DNA of 64,000 nt from Nostoc mirabile CHAB5784 (GCF_020829645.1 NZ_JAIVFS010000003.1:177325-241324), one strand, 5' to 3'. Positions 49,002-55,561 are shown, counted from the stretch's first letter. The notes: a model not told the origin generated them from the sequence alone. A program made the numbers and translations.

Positions 49002-49281
49002 GTGAATTTTGGGAAATAATACTATCTATATTGGCAAAAATTAGGACACTTTTTTGTATCTTTTGGCAAAGTTGCCGGCAAAACCTTTCCTTAGTGAGTG
49101 TTATAACCTTTTGAATCTGCAACTTATTTAAGATTGGTCTGCGATCGGGCAAAAGTTTTTTACCAAAGAAAATAAGAGGGTTTTTGACTCAACCAAGAAC
49201 TCTACAAATTAACTTGCCAACCCCTTGACAACAAATAATACATATATTACATTAATAATACAAGTCAACTTTACTTGATAT

Positions 49282-49444
49282 GTGGTGGGTAGCTCAGTGG
49301 TTAGAGCGCCTAAACATCCTTATTCAGCCCTTACCTGAAAAGGCCGACGAATTGAGGGTTATCGCAGCAGGCTTCTCGCCTGCCAAGCGGGAGGTCGCGG
49401 GTACCCTACGGGAAGCAAGCTACGATTCCCGCTCCACTACACCA
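49282..49444 (+). ncRNA. Y-RNA-like tRNA mimic 1 (Gly-like body, T-loop interrupted)
   Basis: The 5-prime end GTGGTGGGTAGCTCAG and the 3-prime end CCACTACACCA form an acceptor-like stem, with CCA encoded. The D arm GAGC/GCTC is intact. An inserted Y module (about 49311-49364) carries CCTTATTC, a CCT-GAAA-AGG hairpin, GGCCGACGAATTG and GGGTTATC. A Gly-like anticodon arm follows (CTCGC-CTGCCAA-GCGGG). The T stem GCGGG/CCCGC is present, but the loop is enlarged by a 19-nt insertion (49402-49420) that matches a dispersed repeat. First of three tandem copies upstream of the Ro60 gene. Y-RNA identity is inferred from motif and context; the modified T loop may make this copy defective. Confidence 0.8.
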
Positions 49445-49529
49445 AATTGAGTACTGAATGCTGAGTAGAAACTCAAGAGTGAGAAGTTTTAAATATTTAA
49501 CTCCTAACTCTTAACTCCTAACTTTTTAT

Positions 49530-49656
49530 GTGGCGGGTAGCTCAGAGGTAGAGCGCTAAACATCCTTGTTCATTCCTTGCCTGAAAAGGCCGACGAATTA
49601 GGGTTATCGAATTGGGTTCGAGAGGTCGCGGGTTCAAATCCCGCTCCGCTACACCA
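49530..49656 (+). ncRNA. Y-RNA-like tRNA mimic 2 (intact T arm, encoded CCA)
   Basis: Body: GTGGCGGGTAGCTCAGAGG at the 5-prime end, D arm GCTC/GAGC, Y module about 49556-49609 (CCTTGTTC, GCCT-GAAA-AGGC hairpin, GGCCGACGAATTAG, GGTTATC). An anticodon-like hairpin follows at 49607-49621 (TCGAA-TTGGG-TTCGA; with a 7-nt loop the central triplet is TGG, Pro-like). T arm is GCGGG-TTCAAAT-CCCGC. The 3-prime strand pairs with the 5-prime end, and CCA is encoded at 49654-49656. It is the best-formed of the tandem copies and the likeliest tRNA-like (YrlA-type) partner of Ro60. Confidence 0.85.
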
Positions 49657-49732
49657 AATAATTTTAGATTCAATCCAAAATCTAAAATCGTTCGACTGAG
49701 CGTAGCCGAAGTCCAAAATCCAAAATTTTCAT

Positions 49733-49860
49733 GTGGCAGGTAGCTCAGTTTGGTAGAGCGCCGAAAAACATCCTTATTCACACCTTGCCTGAAAAGGCCG
49801 ACGAATTAGGGTTATCGCCTGTTAAGCCGGATGTCGCAGGTTCAAATCCTGCTCTGCCAC
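49733..49860 (+). ncRNA. Y-RNA-like tRNA mimic 3 (Asn-like anticodon loop)
   Basis: The 5-prime GTGGCAGG pairs with TCTGCCAC at the 3-prime end (8 bp with one G-U; position -1 G faces C73). D arm is GCTC/GAGC. The Y module lies between CCG and GC of the anticodon stem: CCTTATTC, a perfect GCCT-GAAA-AGGC hairpin, GGCCGACGAATTAG, GGTTATC. Removing it restores a stem CCGGC around the loop CTGTTAA (anticodon GTT, Asn) and GCCGG. Variable loop ATGTC, T arm GCAGG-TTCAAAT-CCTGC. CCA is not encoded. It ends 36 bp before the Ro60 start. Confidence 0.87.
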
Positions 49861-49896
49861 CTTTCATTTTGCCCACAAGGGCCGGGAGATGAAACG

Positions 49897-51498
49897 ATGA
49901 ATTACAATTTTTTTACTAATAAGAAAACAACTACACCACAAAATCAGCCTATCCCCGGTCGGGAAGCAGAAATGGTTCAGGGACGTTCCGGCGGCTGGAT
50001 GTTTGATGCTGGTATTTGGAAAATGCTGCGGCGTTGTCTTTTAGTTGGCACAGCAAAAAGCACTTACTACGCTGGTAAACAGGAATTAACTGAGGATTTT
50101 GTGATAGTTGTCAGACAAGCTGTTACCGAAAATCCCAGCCGTGCGGCAGAAGAAATTTTGTATGCTAGCGATGGACGCGCCATCAATAACAGTGCGCCAA
50201 TATTAGCTTTGGTGTTGCTGTCGATGGGTGAAGCACCAGAAGCAAAACAGGCGTTTGGTGAAATCTTCCCGCAAGTTGTCCGCACTGGTAGCCACTTCTA
50301 TGAATGGCTGAACTACACCAAATCTCTGCGGGGATTTGGCAAAGTAGTACGGGAAGCTGGTAAAACTTGGCTCTCAAGGGAAGATGTCAAGGGCTTGGCT
50401 TATCAACTGTTGAAATATCAACAGCGTCAAGGCTTCTCCCACCGAGATGCCTTGCGATTGTTCCATGTCAAACCGCCTACAGAAAATCACCGTCAACTAT
50501 TTGAGTGGGTAGTTAGAGGCTGGGAAGAATTGCCAGCAGACATCCCCTCAGAGGCGTTGGCGCAGATTTGGTGGTATGAGTGGCTCAAGCGGAATCCCAC
50601 CCAAACCCATGAAGCTATTTCCCAAGGACGCTTAACCCACGAAATGGCTGCACCAGTGGGCAAAATGGACAAGCTTGCTTGGCAGCTGCTATTTCAGGAA
50701 ATGCCAATAGGTGCAATGTTACGTAACTTGGGTTCTTTAACTGAACTGGGTGTGTTACGAGCTGATGAAAACGCTAATTTGCTCCAAGTGGAAGCAGTTC
50801 TTAATCGCAGAGAACATCTGCGTAAAGGTCGCATCCATCCGATTGATGTTTTGAAAGCACTCAAAACTTATGAATCTGGTGGAACATTAGGACGCAGTAA
50901 GAAAACTTGGAACCCAGTTCCTCGGATTGTGGACATATTAGAAAAAGCGGTTGAATTATCTTTTGATGTTGTGCAACCCACAGGTAAAGTGTTCATGCAC
51001 GCCGTAGACGTTTCTGGTTCTATGGGTAACTTGGTTGCAGATATGGGACTAAGTTGTTGTGAAATTGCCACCACAATGGCACTGGTGACAGCAAAAGCAG
51101 AGAAAAACTACATGATTCGCGGCTTTGCTACCGAATTCCGTGAATTAGATATTACTGCTAAAGATAGTTTTAGTTCTGCGGTTCGCAAAGCTAGCAACCA
51201 AAACTTTGGTGGAACGGATGCATCTGTAGCTTATGACTGGATGATTAAGAATAACTTTAAAGCAGATGTTGTCTGCTTTTGGACTGACTCGGAAAGCTGG
51301 GCGGGAAATAAGCATCCTAGTCAAGCGTTGAAGGAGTACCGGAAAAAGGTAAATCCTGACGTGAAGGCGGTGTATGTCACCTTGACACCTTACCAAATTA
51401 CTTTAGTAGATCCTGAAGATTCGCTGTCTTGGGATTTGGCAGGGTTCGACCCAAGTACACCTCGGATCATCCAAATGCTGGCTACGGATGAGTTGTAG
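49897..51498 (+). CDS. rsr: Ro60/Rsr ortholog (TROVE and vWA domains)
   Basis: A 533-residue Ro 60-kDa autoantigen ortholog; Deinococcus Rsr (531) and human Ro60 (538) are the same size. The HEAT-repeat TROVE ring spans about 15-350 (GGWMFDAGIWKMLRRCLLVGTAKSTYYAGKQELTED; GSHFYEWLNYTKSLRGFGKVVREA; RRGFSHRDALRLFH-type repeats). A von Willebrand A domain at about 366-530 has an intact MIDAS: DVSGS (Asp371, Ser373, Ser375), FGGTDAS and TDSES. Ro60 binds Y RNAs on its outer surface and misfolded RNA ends in its central hole. ATG 49897 with upstream GGGAGAT is preferred to the in-frame 49831 start, which would lie inside tRNA mimic 3. Flanked by four Y-RNA-like genes. Confidence 0.95.
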   Translation: MNYNFFTNKKTTTPQNQPIPGREAEMVQGRSGGWMFDAGIWKMLRRCLLVGTAKSTYYAGKQELTEDFVIVVRQAVTENPSRAAEEILYASDGRAINNSAPILALVLLSMGEAPEAKQAFGEIFPQVVRTGSHFYEWLNYTKSLRGFGKVVREAGKTWLSREDVKGLAYQLLKYQQRQGFSHRDALRLFHVKPPTENHRQLFEWVVRGWEELPADIPSEALAQIWWYEWLKRNPTQTHEAISQGRLTHEMAAPVGKMDKLAWQLLFQEMPIGAMLRNLGSLTELGVLRADENANLLQVEAVLNRREHLRKGRIHPIDVLKALKTYESGGTLGRSKKTWNPVPRIVDILEKAVELSFDVVQPTGKVFMHAVDVSGSMGNLVADMGLSCCEIATTMALVTAKAEKNYMIRGFATEFRELDITAKDSFSSAVRKASNQNFGGTDASVAYDWMIKNNFKADVVCFWTDSESWAGNKHPSQALKEYRKKVNPDVKAVYVTLTPYQITLVDPEDSLSWDLAGFDPSTPRIIQMLATDEL

Positions 51499-51506
51499 AT
51501 ATTGCT

Positions 51507-51537
51507 GAAGGGTAAAGGATGAAACACTTTATCCTTC
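51507..51537 (+). terminator. Hairpin between rsr and downstream Y RNA
   Basis: GAAGGGTAAAG (51507-51517) and CTTTATCCTTC (51527-51537) pair over 11 positions (one G-U) around a 9-nt loop, 8 bp after the rsr stop. No T-run follows, so it may be a processing or attenuator hairpin ahead of the downstream RNA. Confidence 0.5.
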
Positions 51538-51546
51538 AGACTTCAT

Positions 51547-51655
51547 GGCGGGTTACCCTTATTCGCAACTTGCCTTTCGGGGCCGGAGAATTTAGGGTTA
51601 TCGGTTACGTCTCCACCATTGTGGGGATTAGCGGGTTCAATCCCCGCACCCGCCT
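51547..51655 (+). ncRNA. Y-RNA-like RNA 4 (short; acceptor and T arm only)
   Basis: A perfect 7-bp acceptor GGCGGGT/ACCCGCC, T arm GCGGG-TTCAATC-CCCGC, and between them a Y module (51554-51603) with CCTTATTC, a GCCT-TTCG-GGGC hairpin, GGCCGGAGAATTTAG and GGTTATC. It also has a CCAC-CATT-GTGG hairpin (51613-51624). The D arm is absent. The module matches the three upstream copies in layout but uses a TTCG instead of GAAA tetraloop. It lies 48 bp downstream of rsr, so the locus has Y RNAs on both sides. Confidence 0.8.
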
Positions 51656-51760
51656 TTGTTTGATTTTTTGCTCATGTAGAGGCGCAAAGAAGAAGGCGAT
51701 TTAATTTTTGAATGGTCGTTTTTCTATTTCAGCGATGGGTAGAAGTAGGGTGTCTTCGAT

Positions 51761-51791
51761 GTGCGTAGGCGCAGCCCGTCGTAGACATCGC
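51761..51791. repeat. Dispersed repeat of the GCGTAGGCG family
   Basis: GTGCGTAGGCGCAGCCCGTC followed by GTAGACATCGC is the same family as 12112-12142. It sits in the spacer after the fourth Y RNA; small ORFs on both strands here are chance. Confidence 0.65.
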
Positions 51792-51940
51792 AATTTTTTA
51801 GAACCACAACACCAACATTCGGTACAGAATAACATAGTTAAGAAATTGGTGAGGAATGGAACTATTGTTTTCGCTCTAATCACACGAATGTATTATATAT
51901 AACTCAATCATATCACTTATAGCTTCATAGTTCGTAATTC

Positions 51941-52028
51941 GTAGGTTGGGTTGAGGAACGAAACCCAACATTACCCATGACAATACTCGACGTTAATGTT
52001 GGGTTCTCACACGGTAAGCCCAACCTAC
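51941..52028. repeat. REP-like inverted repeat (GTAGGTTGGGTT family)
   Basis: GTAGGTTGGGTT at the left faces AAGCCCAACCTAC at the right. An inner pair (AACCCAACATTA and TAATGTTGGGTT) gives a second stem. It is a common intergenic palindrome of Nostocales. No gene between 51656 and 52129 is convincing. Confidence 0.7.
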
Positions 52029-52129
52029 AAAATTTAGCTGCATTAGCCGAAGCGATTCCAATATTTTATAGACAATCAACAATAGCACGCAATAATTAAA
52101 ATACTGCTTCTAATCTATTTTTATTCAAT

Positions 52130-52444
52130 ATGGCTCAATTATCAAAAACAAGCCGAAATCGGGGATGGATAAAATCTAACGTCACGCCTGAAGAAATAAA
52201 TCTCCGTCAAGCACAACGTCATCAACTGGGTGCGCGGTGTCGTACTATTTTTGAGTGCCTTCGTCCCCAACTCATCGACAACCATTACAACTGGTTTATC
52301 GCTATTGATGCAGAAAGCGAAAACTACCTGATTGACCCGAAACTAGAAGGTTTGCTACAGCAAATTCGCGCGCGATATACTAATCCAGATGCGAAACTTA
52401 CTATCTTTCGCCTTAACGAAATTGGAGCCTGCGGCACGATATGA
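52130..52444 (+). CDS. Small cyanobacterial protein paired with a retropepsin-like gene
   Basis: A 104-residue protein of unknown function. Its basic N-terminus (QLSKTSRNRGWIKSNVTPEEINLRQAQRHQLGARCRTIF) is followed by a segment (HYNWFIAIDAESENYLIDPKLEGLLQQIRARY). It overlaps the following gene (stop TGA 52442-52444 inside ATG 52441), so the two are translationally coupled. Such coupled pairs are frequent in Nostocales and may be partner modules. I cannot assign a biochemical role. Confidence 0.6.
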   Translation: MAQLSKTSRNRGWIKSNVTPEEINLRQAQRHQLGARCRTIFECLRPQLIDNHYNWFIAIDAESENYLIDPKLEGLLQQIRARYTNPDAKLTIFRLNEIGACGTI

Positions 52445-52824
52445 TTGCGGGCAAGTTTGGTAACAATGGAGAATTGTTCTTTGAAATACAATTGGTTGTA
52501 GCTAATGGTGAGCAATTTGAAGTTGAAGCAATACTTGATACAGGTTTTACATCTGGGTGGCTGGCGATTAATTCTCAAGACTTGGAAGCTATTGACTGGC
52601 CGATAGTTATACCTAAGATTGAGATGCAAACTGCCAGAGGATTAGAGTATTTTGATTTATATGAAGGAAAAGTCATTGTTGCTGGCAAAGAATTTATCAT
52701 TCCTGTTCATGTAGGAGAACAACTAGCTGATATTTTGATGGGTTCACTGTGGTTAGATATTATGCAGTTGGTTGTGAATAAACCAAAAGGAATTTTGACA
52801 TTAGAAGTAGTGGAAGCAGATTAG
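52441..52824 (+). CDS. Retropepsin-like aspartic protease (clan AA)
   Basis: A 127-residue protein with the catalytic triad motif in VEAILDTGFTSGWLAI (Asp-Thr-Gly at about 32-34) and the C-terminal pattern ADILMGSLWLDIMQLVVNKPKGILTLE. Size and layout fit single-domain, dimerising bacterial retropepsin-like proteins of cyanobacteria. Coupled to the 104-residue upstream gene. A second protein of this class, without that partner, is encoded at 62747. Substrate unknown. Confidence 0.75.
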   Translation: MIAGKFGNNGELFFEIQLVVANGEQFEVEAILDTGFTSGWLAINSQDLEAIDWPIVIPKIEMQTARGLEYFDLYEGKVIVAGKEFIIPVHVGEQLADILMGSLWLDIMQLVVNKPKGILTLEVVEAD

Positions 52825-52852
52825 TAGTAATTCGTAGCTACTAACTCAATTA

Positions 52853-52957
52853 TCAACCTTCTTCCTCCCAATCCTCAATCTGTAACCCATTCACGCGATT
52901 AAATTCACTCCTCTTGTGGGTAACTAAGATTAAATTGGTATCTAATAAATAAATCAC
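52853..52957 (-). pseudogene. Collapsed vapC (PIN-domain toxin) remnant, 34 codons
   Basis: From GTG 52957, overlapping the antitoxin stop, the frame reads VIYLLDTN, the start of a VapC PIN domain with the first catalytic Asp. It then jumps to LILVTHKRSEFNRVNGLQIEDWE, the C-terminal end of VapC. About 90-100 residues between, including the other acidic residues, are missing. This is an in-frame internal deletion, so the toxin is dead while the antitoxin gene is intact. Confidence 0.75.
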
Positions 52958-53220
52958 TCTAACGGCTGCCGCACTTCATATTCACCTTGGGGATATCTCA
53001 CCAGAGGATCATCTTGCAGACAACCAGCTGTCTGTTCAAAAAAACCAGGAGGCCATCCCAATTCTTCGGGTGTTTTTACCTGCACTGGTGCTTCAATGTG
53101 ACCTTTTGCTGCAAACATCTTGAGAGCATCAATAATTACTTCCTCTGCCGAAGTATACTTACCACTTTCAATCTGAGTTTGGATGAATTGCTCTATCTCT
53201 GGATTTAAGAACACATTCAT
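52954..53220 (-). CDS. ParD/VapB-like antitoxin, now without an active toxin
   Basis: An 88-residue protein. The N-terminus MNVFLNPEIEQFIQTQIESGKYTSAEEVIIDALKMF is a ribbon-helix-helix/ParD-type dimerisation and DNA-binding domain. The C-terminal PVQVKTPEELGWPPGFFEQTAGCLQDDPLVRYPQGEYEVRQPLE is a typical toxin-binding tail of cyanobacterial antitoxins. The toxin gene immediately following (GTGA overlap) has an internal deletion, so this is an orphan antitoxin. It could still autoregulate or counter a homologous toxin elsewhere. Confidence 0.8.
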   Translation of the reverse strand: MNVFLNPEIEQFIQTQIESGKYTSAEEVIIDALKMFAAKGHIEAPVQVKTPEELGWPPGFFEQTAGCLQDDPLVRYPQGEYEVRQPLE

Positions 53221-53329
53221 AGATTTATTTACAAGGGTGCTTTTCCATAACTATTTTAGTCTGAGGTGAGATTGTAACTGAAGATTAGGCTGTTATTTAT
53301 ATGCTTTGGATCAAAAGTGCGATCGCATA

Positions 53330-53460
53330 CCCGCCCGATGCGATGTCTACGACGGGCTATGACGCTCTCTACGAGACGCTGCGCGTAGCTTGCTTCTCTG
53401 TAAGAGTACGCGGACTCGCTTTGCGCGTCGCTATCGGCGTCGCAAATATCTACCTCTTGT
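53330..53460. repeat. Cluster of small GC-rich dispersed repeats
   Basis: The cluster contains GCGATGTCTACGACGGGCTA (53340-53359, reverse of the 12112/51761 family), CTCTCTACGAGACGCTGCG and CGTAGCTTGCTTCTC, then CGCGGACTCGCTTTGCGCG. Several dispersed families are stacked in about 130 bp. No gene. Confidence 0.65.
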
Positions 53461-53689
53461 AGAATAGACAAAATGCTTCTTTGGTAACATAATGTAATAT
53501 AACTTAGCAATAATCGAGCGATCGCCGTCCTTTTTGGATCTGATTGCGATTAATGCGGCAATCTGCTACATATCAACCTGTTGTCATCCCAAATTCTCCA
53601 CCCAAAGACAGTAGATTAAGTTTTGTGTGAATAACTATAAGGGATGAAATAGCTCTGCTTTCCAAACAGTGAAAAAGGAACAGATTTTT

Positions 53690-55036
53690 ATGACATTTGA
53701 TTACGATTTGTTTGTCATTGGTGCTGGGCCTGGGGGATTGGCAGCAGCTAAAAAAGCAGCTAGTTACGGTGTACGTGTCGCTATTGCCGAACAAGAATCC
53801 GTCGGTGGGACTTGTGTAAATCGCGGTTGTGTTCCAAAAAAACTGATTGTCTACGCCGCTGACTTCGCCCTACAAAATCAAATAGCGCACAGTTATGGGT
53901 GGAGTGACTGTCAAACATACTTTGACTGGACATTATTTATTAAGTCAGTACATCAGCATATTGACACCATTAACCAGTCTTATTTTCAGCAATTGCAAAA
54001 AGCTGGAGTTGAACTAATTTCTGAATATGTCACTTTCATCGATACCCATACTATCAATATTAATGGACGCAAAGTTACAGCAGACAAAATTTTAATTGCT
54101 GTGGGAGGGCAACCCCTCAAGCCCAACATCCCAGGTATAGAATACGCTATCACATCCCGCGAGATGTTTCAGCTACCCTATCTGCCGAAACGTTTAGCAA
54201 TTATTGGCGGCGGTTACATTGGCGTAGAATTTTCCAGCATGATGCACGCTTTCGGCTGCGAAGTGACGGTGATTGAAAAAGACGAGATGATTTTATCGGG
54301 GTTTGATGATGACATTCGCTCTGCTGTACAACAGGGTTTGATTAAACGCGGAATTAAGTTATTCACCAACAGCAGTGTTAGTAAAATCAAATACTCAGAT
54401 GAGAGTTTGTTGTTAACTATTACTGGTGAGAGCCAAGAAATAATTACAGCAGATACCATTTTAGTTGCCACAGGTTACGCTCCAAATACCAAGAATCTTG
54501 GTTTGGAAAATGCCCATGTTGAACTTGGCGAACATGGTGCAATTAAAGTAGATGAATACAGCCGCACTAGCCAAGAAAACATTTTTGCTGTGGGTGACTG
54601 CACCAGCCGCGTGCAATTGACTCCAGTGGCTAAGGCAGAAGGTATTGCCTTTGCGGATACAGTTTTTGGCAACAAGGCGCAAAAACTAAATTATGATTAT
54701 GTCCCCACTGCTGTTTTTTGCCGTCCAGAAGCGGCTAGTGTGGGGATGACAGAGGCGAAAGCACGGGAAAAATTTGGTGAATCTGTACAATGCTACTGCA
54801 CCCAGTTCCAACCACTGTTGTATCAGCTAATCGAACAGAATGATCAAACCACTATAAAGTTAGTGTTAAATGGTGATTCTGGGCAAGTTTTGGGCGCTCA
54901 CATGGTGGGTGAACATGCAGCAGATATCATTCAAAGTCTGGGTGTAGCAATTCGCAAAGGCATTACTAAGGAAGATTTGGATGAAACAATAGGCATTCAT
55001 CCCACGACAGGAGAAGAATTTTTGTCGTTAATTTAA
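53690..55036 (+). CDS. Second glutathione-reductase-like flavoenzyme
   Basis: A 448-residue FAD disulphide reductase, a clear paralogue of gor at 23585. FAD-binding VIGAGPGGLAAAKKAA, redox GGTCVNRGCVPKKL (both Cys kept), IFAVGDCTSR, C-terminal GIHPTTGEEF. In the pyridine-nucleotide fold (GGGYIGVEFSSMMHAFGCEVTVIEKDEMILSGFDDDI), the Glu ending beta-2 (VIE) and Lys/Ser in place of the two Arg/Lys phosphate ligands differ from gor. They suggest a preference for NADH or an altered cofactor (inference). AAGGAACA precedes ATG 53690. Whether the substrate is GSSG or another disulphide is open. Confidence 0.82.
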   Translation: MTFDYDLFVIGAGPGGLAAAKKAASYGVRVAIAEQESVGGTCVNRGCVPKKLIVYAADFALQNQIAHSYGWSDCQTYFDWTLFIKSVHQHIDTINQSYFQQLQKAGVELISEYVTFIDTHTININGRKVTADKILIAVGGQPLKPNIPGIEYAITSREMFQLPYLPKRLAIIGGGYIGVEFSSMMHAFGCEVTVIEKDEMILSGFDDDIRSAVQQGLIKRGIKLFTNSSVSKIKYSDESLLLTITGESQEIITADTILVATGYAPNTKNLGLENAHVELGEHGAIKVDEYSRTSQENIFAVGDCTSRVQLTPVAKAEGIAFADTVFGNKAQKLNYDYVPTAVFCRPEAASVGMTEAKAREKFGESVQCYCTQFQPLLYQLIEQNDQTTIKLVLNGDSGQVLGAHMVGEHAADIIQSLGVAIRKGITKEDLDETIGIHPTTGEEFLSLI

Positions 55037-55135
55037 AATCATGTGCAGAACTGAGTGAAATCATGTCAGCTTGATTGCTTATTTAAACCCGAATCACCCC
55101 AATACGGTTCGGATAAGATCCCCCCGCCTGTGGCG

Positions 55136-55153
55136 ACCCCCTTAAAAAGGGGG
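55136..55153. repeat. Palindrome CCCCCTT-AAA-AAGGGGG
   Basis: A 17-nt self-complementary sequence in the spacer after the reductase gene, of a dispersed cyanobacterial type. It could terminate transcription but lacks a U-tract. Confidence 0.5.
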
Positions 55154-55185
55154 TAAAGGAAGAAATTAGCCCCCCAATTTATCGG

Positions 55186-55561
55186 CTACGGTGTACACAC
55201 AAGTCGGAAAAACTTCATCTACCAAAGATTTGCAGTGCGTTACGCTGGCGTGACAAAGCTAAATTCTTGCAATCATGGCGTACGCATTTGTTATTTCGGC
55301 GAACGCATTTGTTATTTCGGCGAACGCATTTGTTATTTCGGCGAACGCATTTGTTACTTCGGCGAACGCATTTGTTACTTCGGCGAACGCATTTGTTACT
55401 TCGGCGAACGCATTTGTTACTTCGGCGAACGCATTTGTTATTTCGGCGAACGCATTTGTTATTTCGGCGAGCGCATTTGTTATTTCGGCGTGTCCATAAC
55501 GCACCCTACGAAACTACTAGAATTGAAACCTATGCTGGTGATACTTGTGTGTACACCGTAG
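55186..55561. repeat. 376-bp segment with 19-bp inverted ends and an inner 21-bp array
   Basis: CTACGGTGTACACACAAGT (55186-55204) is repeated as its exact reverse complement at 55543-55561. Between them, ten units of a 21-bp repeat (GCATTTGTTATTTCGGCGAAC) run from 55284 to about 55493. Units 1-3 and 8-10 have GTTATTTCG while units 4-7 have GTTACTTCG. No target duplication is visible. All frames across the array are open and not meaningful. Confidence 0.88.

Noticed and set aside
49282..49860. Functional tRNA genes with small introns
   Set aside because: The insert is about 50 nt, too short for group I introns found in cyanobacterial tRNAs, and it has Y-RNA motifs. The anticodon arm is broken up by it, and the position beside Ro60 fits Y RNA better.
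49831..49896. An upstream extension of the Ro60 reading frame
   Set aside because: It would start inside the third tRNA-like RNA. ATG 49897 has a ribosome-binding site and gives the family length.
51519..51902. Short open frames after Ro60 on both strands
   Set aside because: They lie over the fourth Y RNA and a dispersed repeat, and have no family features.
55281..55494. Possible CRISPR array or coding repeat (FGERICY units)
   Set aside because: Repeats are directly contiguous at 21 bp. Frames are open in all directions, and no cas gene is nearby.
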